Shown here: one piece after another, positions 1-7,958 of the stretch | Numbering within the stretch: the first letter of the stretch is position 1 | Layout: the number at the start of each line of letters is the position of its first letter | Assembly: GCA_004028745.1 (NCBI GenBank) | Contig: RAZP01000042.1 | Span: forward strand, 1-23,051 | DNA length: 23,051 nucleotides | From: Prosthecochloris sp. | GTDB taxonomy: Bacteria > Bacteroidota > Chlorobiia > Chlorobiales > Chlorobiaceae | Reading direction: 5' to 3' | Made by a program: the position numbers and the translations under genes | The notes under the pieces: generated by a model | What the model saw: the letters and a program-made list of their open reading frames with translations, nothing else | Databases searched by the model: none | Told to the model about the DNA's origin: nothing

Positions 1-482
1 CTTTCAGCACCTCGATTAACGAACACCTTGACACCATTGCGGCACGTCTGGTCACATGCCTTGAAACCATCGATGATCAAAAGCTCTGGACCGATTTCGC
101 ACCGAACCTTTCAAGCCCCGGCAACCTTGTTCTCCATCTGATCGGCAATCTCAATCAGTACATCATCAAAGGCCTTGGGGGTCAAAGCTTTTGTCGCAAC
201 CGGTCCAAGGAGTTTTCCGACAAGCCCGGCTCAAGCAGGGAACAGCTAAAAGAAACGTTTACCGCAACCATAAAAGACTGCATTGCCGTCGTAGACTCAC
301 TCAGCGACGAGCAGCTTTCCCGGGTTTACAAGGTCCAGGGGTTCGAGTATTCCGGTTACGGGATTCTCATTCACGCAACCGAACATCTGAGCCATCATAC
401 GGGACAGTTTACCTGGTTCTGCAAATACCTATTCGGGTCTGATATCGACTTCTACAAAGGGCGGGATTTGAATGTCCAGTAA
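1..482 (+). CDS. DinB / DUF1572-like protein, 5' end outside window
   Basis: The frame beginning at base 3 is open from the window edge to a TAA at 480-482 and gives 159 residues of the C-terminal part of a DinB-superfamily four-helix protein. Two histidine-bearing helices fit the usual metal-binding pattern: HLIGN about 45 residues in, and HATEHLSHH near the end. The family includes damage-inducible proteins and thiol-dependent transferases of mostly unknown substrate, so no reaction can be assigned. The stop lies 11 bases inside the next gene, so the two are probably translationally coupled. The start is beyond the window, so full length cannot be judged. Confidence 0.8.
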   Translation, partial: FSTSINEHLDTIAARLVTCLETIDDQKLWTDFAPNLSSPGNLVLHLIGNLNQYIIKGLGGQSFCRNRSKEFSDKPGSSREQLKETFTATIKDCIAVVDSLSDEQLSRVYKVQGFEYSGYGILIHATEHLSHHTGQFTWFCKYLFGSDIDFYKGRDLNVQ

Positions 483-1677
483 AAGGAGCGGTGAACATCT
501 GAAATTCGCGGAATTCGTTGCGATTACCGCGATGATGATGTCGCTCGTCGCGCTTTCGATCGATGCCATGCTGCCGGCGCTTTCCGCTATTGGCGATGAA
601 CTCGGTGTCCGGCATGAAAACACAAACCAGCTTATCATCTCGCTGCTCTTTCTCGGCATGTCAGCCGGACAGATCATTTACGGCCCGTTATCGGATGCTG
701 TCGGCAGAAAACCGGCAATCTATGTCGGGTTCGGCATTTTCATCTCAGGGACACTTCTTTCCCTTTTTGCCACCAGTTTCCCCATAATGCTCGCCGGGCG
801 GATTCTTCAGGGTTTCGGTGCCGCCGGCCCCCGTATTGTCTCAATCGCTCTTGTAAGGGATCAATATGAAGGGCCGAAAATGGCAAGGGTAATGTCTTTC
901 GTCATGACGATTTTTATCCTTATACCGATTCTCGCTCCCGCGTTAGGGCAGGTAATGCTTGACTTTTCGGGCTGGAGATCGATCTTCGGAATATTCCTGT
1001 TTCTCTCGGTCTTCACTCTCACGTGGTTTTCATTACGGCAACCTGAAACGCTGTCTTCCGAAAAGCGCATCCCCTTTACCCTTCGAAGGACAGTATCCGC
1101 AGTCCGCGAGATTGTCGGCATTCGGCAATCGCTTGCCTATACCATTGTAGCCGGACTGGTCTTCGGCTCATTTCTCGGCTATCTGAACTCCTCGCAGCAG
1201 ATCCTGCAAATACAGTACGGCCTCGGTGAACAGTTCGCGCTCTACTTCGGCATACTCGCGGTTGCATTCGGTGCCGCAGCCCTGCTCAACTCAAACCTTG
1301 TCATGCTCTTCAGCCTGCATTTCCTTGTCCGGTATGCCATGCTGGCCGTTGCTGTTTTATCCGTAGTTTTCCTTGCCGTAGCCATCAAACAAAACGGTCA
1401 CCCGCCGCTTTGGTCGCTCATGCTTTACCTGATGCCTCTTTTCTTCGCCATCGGCATTCTTTTCGGGAACCTCAATGCCCTTGCCATGGAACCCCTCGGC
1501 CACATAGCCGGGATCGGAGCGGCAACCATCGGCTCTCTGTCCACCTTCACAGCCCTTTCCATCGGTACGCTCATCGGACAATGCTACGACGGTACCATCC
1601 TGCCGATGGTCACGGGGTTTCTCGTGCTGAGCGTATTGTCTTTGGGAGTGATGCGATGGGAAAACCGGAATCGTTGA
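472..1677 (+). CDS. MFS multidrug efflux transporter, Bcr/CflA type
   Basis: This 401-residue integral membrane protein has about 12 hydrophobic segments. The loop after the second segment reads GPLSDAVGRKP (about residue 68), the classic MFS loop 2-3 motif. The early SIDAMLPAL and the ILQGFGAAGPR motif in segments 4-5 are typical of the Bcr/CflA drug:proton antiporter subfamily (bicyclomycin and chloramphenicol type). The length is normal for the family. The ATG at 472 overlaps the preceding DinB-type gene by 11 bases, and GGGCGGG lies just upstream as a possible ribosome site. The substrate cannot be read from sequence. It converges with arsS, about 70 bases apart. Confidence 0.88.
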   Translation: MSSKRSGEHLKFAEFVAITAMMMSLVALSIDAMLPALSAIGDELGVRHENTNQLIISLLFLGMSAGQIIYGPLSDAVGRKPAIYVGFGIFISGTLLSLFATSFPIMLAGRILQGFGAAGPRIVSIALVRDQYEGPKMARVMSFVMTIFILIPILAPALGQVMLDFSGWRSIFGIFLFLSVFTLTWFSLRQPETLSSEKRIPFTLRRTVSAVREIVGIRQSLAYTIVAGLVFGSFLGYLNSSQQILQIQYGLGEQFALYFGILAVAFGAAALLNSNLVMLFSLHFLVRYAMLAVAVLSVVFLAVAIKQNGHPPLWSLMLYLMPLFFAIGILFGNLNALAMEPLGHIAGIGAATIGSLSTFTALSIGTLIGQCYDGTILPMVTGFLVLSVLSLGVMRWENRNR

Positions 1678-1747
1678 ATTAAGGATCCTGCATCATGACA
1701 TCAAACACCGTAACTATTCTGGCTGTAAGACACCGGAGAGAAGAGGA

Positions 1748-2752
1748 TTATTTCTGAAGCACACCCTGGCATGATGAACCGGCTCCTGCAGTACAGCAGT
1801 AACAGTGGCCCCGCACCACGATCTCCCGGGAAGCGAGTTTTTCATAATCGAAGTCACGAATGTGCGCCGATGCGTCGGAAGAGAGGGACAGGTCGAGGAT
1901 CTGGTTGAAATCGCAGTCGAATAGATGCCCGTCGGGTGCGACGGACAGTGTTGTGCGGCACATGACACTCTCGACAGCAGCGGAGTTGAATGCGTCCTTC
2001 AGTAAACCGATATATTGTTCGAGGTTCCCGCTGCGTTTGAGAAAATCAAGATAGCGGCCGACCGGACAGTTTGTCAGACAATATAAGCGATTAAAATCAA
2101 TGCCGTAATCCCGGCGCAATCTGGTTTTATATTCTTCCTCCAAAGATTGTTGCGCCCCTGGAAGAAATGCGCCAACGGGATTATGGACCAAATCAAGAAC
2201 AAGTCCTGTATCAGGCTTGCCGTACCCGCGAGAATTTAATCCACGGAGAGCCGCAACAATCCTGTCGAAAATATCCGCTCCACGCATTCTCTCGGTTCGA
2301 TCACGATGAAGACTCGGCAGGGAAACAACAACTTCTACCGCAGTCTTTGCATATATGTCGAGAAAGTGCTCATATTTTTTATCAAGAAGTATCGCCGCAT
2401 TGCTGCGGACAAGCAGACGCTTCCGCATCCCCGCCGCTTCTTGGAGAAACCATGCAAGATGTGGATGCATCTCCGGAGCCCCGCCGGTAATATCCAGCGT
2501 TTTTATTTCCGGACGGGAGGCTGCGCGCAGGCATGCCTCCATATCCAGCCTGCTCATCTCCTCCGAACGATCTGGCGATGCATTTACATGACAGTGCCGA
2601 CAGCATAGATTGCAACGACGGGTTATATTCATTTGAAGCGTCTCGACAGCCTGTGCGTACAAAGGATATGATGCACATGCTTTCAGCCTTTCTGCAAAAG
2701 ACCTGGAACTATCCAGTTCCTTCAGCAGCTTTTCTTGCTCCATGTGGTTCAT
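1748..2752 (-). CDS. arsS: Arsenosugar biosynthesis radical SAM protein ArsS
   Basis: This 334-residue radical SAM/SPASM-like enzyme carries the SAM cluster motif CX3CX2C at Cys47, Cys51 and Cys54, followed by DITGGAPEMHP (the GGE-like motif). The C-terminal half matches the DUF3641-type extension, including YCLTNCPVGRYL and the Cys-rich tail GHCYCCTAGAGSSC. Known ArsS proteins add the adenosyl moiety of SAM to dimethylarsenic, the step after ArsM on the path to arsenosugars. An AhpD-like gene that commonly accompanies arsS lies just upstream; no arsM is present here. An internal ATG at 2743 is an alternative start; neither has a clear Shine-Dalgarno. The 5' leader is taken up by an inverted-repeat element ending 5 bases before the start codon. 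Confidence 0.9.
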   Translation of the reverse strand: MNHMEQEKLLKELDSSRSFAERLKACASYPLYAQAVETLQMNITRRCNLCCRHCHVNASPDRSEEMSRLDMEACLRAASRPEIKTLDITGGAPEMHPHLAWFLQEAAGMRKRLLVRSNAAILLDKKYEHFLDIYAKTAVEVVVSLPSLHRDRTERMRGADIFDRIVAALRGLNSRGYGKPDTGLVLDLVHNPVGAFLPGAQQSLEEEYKTRLRRDYGIDFNRLYCLTNCPVGRYLDFLKRSGNLEQYIGLLKDAFNSAAVESVMCRTTLSVAPDGHLFDCDFNQILDLSLSSDASAHIRDFDYEKLASREIVVRGHCYCCTAGAGSSCQGVLQK

Positions 2753-2756
2753 CTAC

Positions 2757-2871
2757 AGGGCATCTTTATTTATTCCGCGCTTCAATTGCTTCGTTGAGCG
2801 GATAGGAGAGGGTTTTTGCGCTCCGTTCACCTTGCACTTGAAACGCTCATGACAATAAATTGAGGTACCCT
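2757..2871. repeat. MITE-like inverted-repeat element, copy 1
   Basis: About 115 bp, closely similar to 4681-4807. The outer 18 bases (2757-2774 and 2854-2871) form an imperfect inverted repeat, 14 of 18 matching by eye. The core from TTCCGCGCTTCAATTG onward is nearly identical in the two copies, and TAC lies at both outer edges of each. It carries no coding potential. It fills the whole gap between the AhpD-like gene, whose TAG stop spans the junction, and the start of arsS. Confidence 0.75.
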
Positions 2872-3205
2872 ACATTTCTTTCTGCTTGACAATCTTGCGC
2901 ATCTGGGTAGCATGCGCAAGAGTGTCCCCCGCTACCATCGCGGCACCCACATGAATTGCCTCCATCATTTCATCACTCCCTACTCCGAGAGAGAGACACT
3001 TGTTCGTATAAGCATCGATACAGTAAGGACAATGCCTCACAGTGGCAACCGCCAGAGCAATCAGCGCTTTTTCTCTCTCAGTCAGTTTCCCTGCGGAAGT
3101 TGATGAAAGGTAATAATCAAAAAACTTCTTTCCCTGCTCAGGAGCGAATTCTCCAATTTTGGAAAAGTCCTGAAGATCCTCTGTTTCGTAATACTGCTGG
3201 TTCAT
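2870..3205 (-). CDS. Arsenosugar biosynthesis-associated peroxidase-like (AhpD-fold) protein
   Basis: This 111-residue carboxymuconolactone decarboxylase/AhpD-fold protein has the redox motif CPYC at Cys59 and Cys62 and the following His85, the arrangement of AhpD-type active sites. The opening YYETEDLQDFSKIGEFAPE and the block LTEREKALIALAVA match the family found beside arsS (TIGR04169-type, from memory). A longer upstream frame exists, but its first 50 codons run out of phase through the VOC gene. I therefore start at 3205, where homology begins; a weak AAGAGAG lies upstream. The TAG stop is formed at the edge of the repeat element. It probably shares a transcript with the VOC gene and arsS. 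The exact reaction is unknown. Confidence 0.85.
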   Translation of the reverse strand: MNQQYYETEDLQDFSKIGEFAPEQGKKFFDYYLSSTSAGKLTEREKALIALAVATVRHCPYCIDAYTNKCLSLGVGSDEMMEAIHVGAAMVAGDTLAHATQMRKIVKQKEM

Positions 3206-3242
3206 ATGTTTTTTCTTTTTGGCTCTCTTCCGGGCGCTTCCG

Positions 3243-3620
3243 TTATGTCCGCGAGTGTATGCCGATGGTGTTCCCCTCCGTGTCACGAAGCATGGCAACA
3301 AAGCCGTATTCTCCAATGCTGAACTTTTCCTGCAACACATGACCACCTTTTTCAACTGCTCTCCTGCAGGCTTCCTCGATGTCGGCCGAGGTAAAGTAAA
3401 TCAATACTCCCCGGTCTGAGGGGACATACCCTTTGCCTTTGACAAGACTTCCAGGAGCCCCGATTTCATCCTCTTTCATGGGGAACCAAGCCATCTTCAA
3501 CTCACCTGTTTCCTGCTCATCAAGCGTAACATCAAACACATGCTCATAAAAATCCATAGCTCGCCTCATATCTGAAACCGGGATTTCAAACCAGCCAACC
3601 TGATTGTAATCTACTCCCAT
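3243..3620 (-). CDS. VOC-family (glyoxalase/bleomycin-resistance fold) protein
   Basis: This 125-residue protein has two beta-alpha-beta-beta-beta modules typical of the vicinal oxygen chelate fold: FEIPVSDMRRAMDFYEHVF in the first half, and IEEACRRAVEKGGHVLQ then MLRDTEGNTIGIHS in the second. It contains no cysteine, so it is not an ArsI-type C-As lyase, which uses a cysteine pair, despite sitting next to arsS. The start at 3620 is supported by AGGAGG seven to eight bases upstream. It is the first gene of a probable three-gene unit with the AhpD-like gene (37 bases downstream) and arsS. The substrate is unknown. Confidence 0.87.
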   Translation of the reverse strand: MGVDYNQVGWFEIPVSDMRRAMDFYEHVFDVTLDEQETGELKMAWFPMKEDEIGAPGSLVKGKGYVPSDRGVLIYFTSADIEEACRRAVEKGGHVLQEKFSIGEYGFVAMLRDTEGNTIGIHSRT

Positions 3621-4018
3621 AATAACTCCTCCTGCCGTTTAGAGCGTCTCTGGTTCATACGAAAAATAACGCCGTATCAATCGATTCAATCGCGATATGG
3701 TATAACTCTCCGGACAACAAATGTTATTTCAATACGGTATGTTACATGTTTTTCCGAAGTGTCTTTTCATGTAACACATTCCTGTCCGTAATAAGTTCAT
3801 ACCGACCGATACATACCGGCAGATCTTGAATCAGTCCTCAAAACAGGTTTTTCAAGCCGCAGGATGGAAAGACCGACATATCAGCGGGTTTCCGGACAGG
3901 GGCAGGCAAAGCAAAATCGAAAAGATGGGATCAAGGTAAAGAACGCCAAGAGTACAGAAAACTTCTCTGCACTCCGGAAAATGATGAGGCAACGCCATGT
4001 GAAGTTCAATCCAGCCGC
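3621..4018. other. Intergenic stretch with one inverted repeat
   Basis: No convincing gene is seen on either strand. It should hold the promoter of the VOC/AhpD-like/arsS unit. A perfect 9-base inverted repeat, TGTTACATG at 3740-3748 and its complement at 3768-3776, has a 19-base spacer. It could be an operator or a weak hairpin; there is no T-tract. About 36 open codons on the plus strand around 3830-3940 resemble nothing I recognise. Confidence 0.45.
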
Positions 4019-4630
4019 TTAGTAACTGAAGGAAATGCCCGTTATAAGAGCATTGGTATTAATTCCGCTATTTGGATCATCCAACCCTGCATTGGAGAGA
4101 TGCCTGTAACGATACCCTGCGGTGAATGCGACCTTGTTGGTTATTTCAAACTCCAGACCGGCACCGAACTGACTGATAAAGTTAAACCCCTCATCCCCTT
4201 GCTCAACGGTATCGATGCTGAAGTATGCAGGCCCTGAGCTGATTTCTCCGAAGATTGAAACGCCGTCCGTCACCGGAGCGATGTAACGGAAACCGACATT
4301 GAAACCTACCTCAACACCCTCTTCGGGAGTAATGATAGTATTTAAAAAAGGCTCTACACCGAGCTGAAGCGTAGAAGGCCCCCGCAATCCGATGAATTCG
4401 TTGATATCAAACCCGAATCTCACGGAAAACGGTATAATTTCAAGGTCATCATTATCCTTTAAATCTCCCCATACATAGCCGGTACTAAACGTCAGATTAT
4501 CGAAACGAACAGGTTGTGATCGGTCGGTAAATGCGCGAACCCGTGTATTTTGATCCGCAGAGGAAACCTGGGGGAAAAGGAACAAGCATGAACACATAAC
4601 TACAGACACGATCCTCTTGACGTAGGCCAT
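4019..4630 (-). CDS. PagL-like lipid A 3-O-deacylase / acyloxyacyl hydrolase family protein
   Basis: This 203-residue outer-membrane beta-barrel has an N-terminal signal peptide (hydrophobic VVMCSCLFLF, cleavage likely after VSSA near residue 25) and alternating amphipathic strands, and ends in the aromatic C-terminus FSY used by barrel assembly. Near the end RHLSNAGLDDPNSGIN carries the PagL His-x-Ser motif (His177, Ser179). From memory, Pseudomonas PagL uses His126, Ser128 and Glu140; the Glu position falls on Asn191 here, a change I believe is common in related homologues. PagL removes the 3-O acyl chain of lipid A. GAGGG lies almost against the ATG, tighter than usual. It appears monocistronic, with an inverted-repeat element in its upstream region. 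Confidence 0.75.
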   Translation of the reverse strand: MAYVKRIVSVVMCSCLFLFPQVSSADQNTRVRAFTDRSQPVRFDNLTFSTGYVWGDLKDNDDLEIIPFSVRFGFDINEFIGLRGPSTLQLGVEPFLNTIITPEEGVEVGFNVGFRYIAPVTDGVSIFGEISSGPAYFSIDTVEQGDEGFNFISQFGAGLEFEITNKVAFTAGYRYRHLSNAGLDDPNSGINTNALITGISFSY

Positions 4631-4680
4631 CCCTCAGAACTTTTAAGTGATTATAAGCCAGCTCTTGTACCAACTGTTAC

Positions 4681-4807
4681 AGGACACCTCAATTTATTTA
4701 TTCCGCGCTTCAATTGCCTCGTTGAGCGGATAGGAGAGGGTTTCTGCGCTCCGTTCGCCTTGCATCCCGATGGAATCGGGACTCATGACAATAAATTGAG
4801 GTGCCCT
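4681..4807. repeat. MITE-like inverted-repeat element, copy 2
   Basis: About 127 bp and the better preserved copy. The 18-base termini 4681-4698 and 4790-4807 are inverted repeats matching at 17 of 18 positions. Compared with copy 1 it carries a small extra hairpin (CCCGAT and ATCGGG around 4766-4780) in the right half. TAC lies at both outer edges. There is no open frame. It sits about 50 bases upstream of the PagL-like gene and may carry or disturb its promoter. Confidence 0.78.
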
Positions 4808-5014
4808 ACTGTACAGTATACAAAAACTAAACGGAAATTAAACAATACCGAATCTGCAGAACCGGACTTTTTAACAGCCTTTTAACGTGGTACACAGTAC
4901 TTCTTCCAAACGTCAGTACTCGTTGCTATATGCCTCCGATCTTCTTACATTGTAAGTCAGTTTTCATACAAAAGATGGGTATAGCCCATGCTATCTCAGA
5001 ATGTCGGCACTTCT

Positions 5015-5440
5015 ATGAACTACCTGACACAGAAAATCGTCCGGGAGACAACCGAACCGATCCAGGTTATCGATATCACCGATGAAATCAGGGCAACCGT
5101 TGCGTCCTGCAGGTTGGAACAGGGACAGATAACCCTTGTTAGCCAGCACACAACCGCCTTCATCAACATAAATGAACAGGAACCCCGACTGCTTGAAGAC
5201 ATGGTCATTTTCCTCAAACGCCTTGTACCGAAAGACGGCGATTACCTGCACAATATTGCCCCCCTCGACGGACGTGACAACGCCCACTCACATCTCATGG
5301 GTCTTTTCATGAACAGTTCTGAAACCATTCCTTTTGCAACCGGCAAACTTCTTCTGGGCGAGTGGCAGTCGATCTTCCTTATAGAACTTGACGGCCCTCG
5401 TTCCAAACGCAGTGTACTTATGCAGATTTCAGGAACGTAG
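5015..5440 (+). CDS. YjbQ/UPF0047 family protein
   Basis: This 141-residue single-domain protein of the YjbQ family is marked by ITLVSQHTTAFININEQEP, DYLHNIAPLDGRDNAHSHL and GEWQSIFLIELDGPR, which hold the conserved His and Glu residues of the trimeric fold. Family members are annotated as secondary thiamine-phosphate synthase because some can complement thiE loss at low activity; the physiological role is unsettled. I start at 5015 because family proteins begin right before the first beta strand (MNYLTQKIV). An in-frame ATG at 4988 adds nine residues, and neither start has a strong Shine-Dalgarno. It lies upstream of dxs, with a 121-base gap. Confidence 0.85.
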   Translation: MNYLTQKIVRETTEPIQVIDITDEIRATVASCRLEQGQITLVSQHTTAFININEQEPRLLEDMVIFLKRLVPKDGDYLHNIAPLDGRDNAHSHLMGLFMNSSETIPFATGKLLLGEWQSIFLIELDGPRSKRSVLMQISGT

Positions 5441-5561
5441 TTTTCTAAAAATTCACTTTACAGGAACCGGGAACCTCTCAATCCGGTTTAATGACAATAC
5501 CTGAACAGGAGAATAGGGGCAATTTGAAACGATCAACTTCAGTCAGACAAGGAAGTTTTAT

Positions 5562-7541
5562 ATGGAACAATTACCACCGTATTCCGTAAACGAAAAATTC
5601 CCCTTTCTTTCGAACATTCATTCTCCTGAAGATCTAAAAAAATACAAGCCGGAAGACCTTCAGAAAGTAGCAGACGAGTGCAGGTCATATCTTATTGATG
5701 TCGTCGCGGAAAACGGTGGTCATTTCGGCTCCAGTCTCGGCGTCGTTGAGATGACCGTTGCCCTTCACTATGTATACAAAACACCTCACGACAAGATCAT
5801 CTGGGATGTCGGTCATCAGGCCTACATACACAAGATATTGACCGGCAGAAAAGACCTGATGCAGACAAACAGGAAATTCAACGGTTTGGCAGGTTTTCCG
5901 AAAATTTCCGAAAGCTTGCACGATGCATTCGGCACCGGTCACGCGTCAACATCAATCTCTGCGGCTGCCGGAATGGCCGCCGCGCGTGACCTTTCCGGAA
6001 GCAACGAAAAAATCATTGCCGTCATCGGGGACGGCAGCATGACCGGCGGCATGGCGTTTGAAGCCATGAACCATCTCGGAGATAGTAAAACCGACATCCT
6101 GGTCGTCCTTAACGACAACCAGATGGCAATTGCCCCAAGTACCGGCGGGCTTAAAAATTATCTTATCAATATTACCCTGAACAAGACCTATAACAGAGTC
6201 CGTAAATTTATCTGGGACTCGATCTCATTGCTCAACAACGACTTGGGAGATGCAGCTAAAAACGCGGTACACAAAATTGAAGACGGCATAAAAGCAGCGC
6301 TGACACCGGGAGCATTTTTTGAAGCCCTGGGTTTCCGTTATTTCGGTCCAATCGATGGACACAACACAGAACAGCTTGTCAGGGCTTTCAAGGAAATGCA
6401 CGAACTGCCTCACCCCAAGCTTCTGCATGTCATCACAACAAAAGGTAAAGGGTTCAAACCGGCGGAAGACGACCAGAGCAAGTGGCACGCCAGCAGTGGA
6501 GGGTTTGACATTTCTACGGGAAAATCCTTGAAGAAACCGGGCGAGGCACAACCTCCAAAATATCAGGATATCTTTGGCAGGGCACTGAAGGAGCTTGCCG
6601 ATAAAGACCACAGAATTGTGGGCATTACTGCGGCAATGCCAAGCGGAACATCGCTCGACATTCTTCAGAAAGCGCACCCAAAACGTTTCTATGATGTCGG
6701 CATTGCCGAGCAACATGCTGTAACCTTTGCAGCAGGTATGGCAACAAAAGGCTATAAACCTGTCTGTGCCATATATTCTACATTCCTGCAGCGGGCTTAC
6801 GATCAGCTCATCCACGATGTCGCCCTGCAGAAGCTTCCGGTTGTTTTTGCTATCGACCGTGCAGGGTTGGTTGGAGAAGACGGCCCCACACATCACGGCT
6901 CATTTGACCTTTCCTATCTTCACCCGGTACCCAACATGATGGTCATGGCGCCGAAAGACGAACAGGAGCTCCGCGACATGCTGTATACCGCCATGCAATA
7001 CCAGGAAGGACCTGTTGCAATCCGCTATCCCAGAGGTGTTTGCACCGGAATGACCTTGCGGCCTGGCTTTCATGCCATGGAAATCGGCAGGAGTGAAATA
7101 GAGCGTGACGGCTCGTCGATTGCCATTCTGGCTATCGGCACCATGGTGCAAAGGTCTGTTGAAGCTGCGAAAATACTTGAACAGGAAGGTATCGACGCCC
7201 TCGTGGCAAACATGCGTTTCCTTAAACCTCTCGATACGAAAATGCTCAACAGCATCGCAGAGCGCTACGAAAAAATTGTCGTCATTGAGGAAAACAGCAT
7301 TATCGGCGGATTGGGCAGCGCAGTCAACGATCACTTGCAGAAAGAAGGCCTTCCCAGCAGTGTGCTGACAATAGGATTGCCTGACGCATTCGTCACACAC
7401 GGCAGTATGAACGATCTCTACCGGCAGCTTGAACTGGATGCAGCAAATGTCAGCAGAAAGATCAGAAACTTTTACAAAGGCACTGCTACCGAAAAAAACG
7501 AAAGCAGCCAGAGTACGATACGGACAGAAAGGTTGGCATAG
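5562..7541 (+). CDS. dxs: 1-deoxy-D-xylulose-5-phosphate synthase
   Basis: This 659-residue thiamine-diphosphate enzyme condenses pyruvate and glyceraldehyde-3-phosphate to DXP, the entry to the MEP isoprenoid pathway that feeds quinones, carotenoids and chlorophyll tails. Visible landmarks are GHASTSIS (about residue 127), the TPP/Mg motif GDGSMTGG (about 156) continuing to NDNQM (about 184), DVGIAEQHAV with the catalytic Glu (about 380), and GLVGEDGPTHHG (about 435). The transketolase C-terminal domain follows (NMRFLKPLD, EENSIIGGLG). The start is set by AAGGAAG nine bases upstream of 5562. It is slightly longer than the usual 620-640 residues through a charged C-terminal tail, the part that overlaps pgpA on the opposite strand. 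Confidence 0.97.
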   Translation: MEQLPPYSVNEKFPFLSNIHSPEDLKKYKPEDLQKVADECRSYLIDVVAENGGHFGSSLGVVEMTVALHYVYKTPHDKIIWDVGHQAYIHKILTGRKDLMQTNRKFNGLAGFPKISESLHDAFGTGHASTSISAAAGMAAARDLSGSNEKIIAVIGDGSMTGGMAFEAMNHLGDSKTDILVVLNDNQMAIAPSTGGLKNYLINITLNKTYNRVRKFIWDSISLLNNDLGDAAKNAVHKIEDGIKAALTPGAFFEALGFRYFGPIDGHNTEQLVRAFKEMHELPHPKLLHVITTKGKGFKPAEDDQSKWHASSGGFDISTGKSLKKPGEAQPPKYQDIFGRALKELADKDHRIVGITAAMPSGTSLDILQKAHPKRFYDVGIAEQHAVTFAAGMATKGYKPVCAIYSTFLQRAYDQLIHDVALQKLPVVFAIDRAGLVGEDGPTHHGSFDLSYLHPVPNMMVMAPKDEQELRDMLYTAMQYQEGPVAIRYPRGVCTGMTLRPGFHAMEIGRSEIERDGSSIAILAIGTMVQRSVEAAKILEQEGIDALVANMRFLKPLDTKMLNSIAERYEKIVVIEENSIIGGLGSAVNDHLQKEGLPSSVLTIGLPDAFVTHGSMNDLYRQLELDAANVSRKIRNFYKGTATEKNESSQSTIRTERLA

Positions 7542-7948
7542 ATACCGGCCAGCAGGTCATCAACCATGATACCCCATCCACCGGGAAGTTTCTGAGCGAT
7601 GTTCACCGGTTCAGGTTTTAGAATATCAAAAAAACGAAACGCCGCAAAGCCCAGTATTGCAGTAACCCACCCTCCTGGAAGCAGCAGCAGCGCAACCCAT
7701 TGCCCTGCAAGCTCATCAATGGTAACCTGTGAGGGATCATGCCCATAAATTCCCTCCATAATCCCGGATGCCCAGAGACCCACAGCGAAAACTATCGCTA
7801 TTGCCGGAACAGCTATCTCCAAAGCTGAAAAAGAGGGAATAGTTATAAACACAATCGCGGCGGCAAGACTGGTTACCGTACCCGGCGCATAGGGAAAAAA
7901 CCCAAGCCCCGCACAGCTTCCCAGAAATTTAGCGATGAACTCTCTCAT
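7472..7948 (-). CDS. pgpA: Phosphatidylglycerophosphatase A
   Basis: This 158-residue membrane protein dephosphorylates phosphatidylglycerol-phosphate to phosphatidylglycerol. It shows the PgpA signature: APGTVTSLAAA (about 21-31), the acidic VTIDELAGQW (about 74-83), FRFFDILKPEP, and GGWGIMVDDLLAGIYAN (about 122-138) with the paired Asp residues. Three to four hydrophobic segments are visible. It starts 10 bases after pgsA, so the enzymes for consecutive steps are made from one transcript. Its last 70 bases lie antisense to the end of dxs, so the two genes converge and overlap tail to tail. Confidence 0.93.
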   Translation of the reverse strand: MREFIAKFLGSCAGLGFFPYAPGTVTSLAAAIVFITIPSFSALEIAVPAIAIVFAVGLWASGIMEGIYGHDPSQVTIDELAGQWVALLLLPGGWVTAILGFAAFRFFDILKPEPVNIAQKLPGGWGIMVDDLLAGIYANLSVRIVLWLLSFFSVAVPL

Positions 7949-7958
7949 CAGCCTGCCG

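Noticed and set aside
3206..3355. 50-codon upstream extension of the AhpD-like gene
   Set aside because: It is out of phase inside the VOC coding sequence and unlike the family.
5520..5600. Possible leader peptide from a TTG ahead of dxs
   Set aside because: A GGGG-like site precedes it, but the peptide overlaps the dxs start and shows no regulatory codon pattern.
6225..6896. 223-codon minus-strand frame opposite dxs
   Set aside because: Antisense shadow of dxs with an unnatural Cys- and Phe-rich composition.
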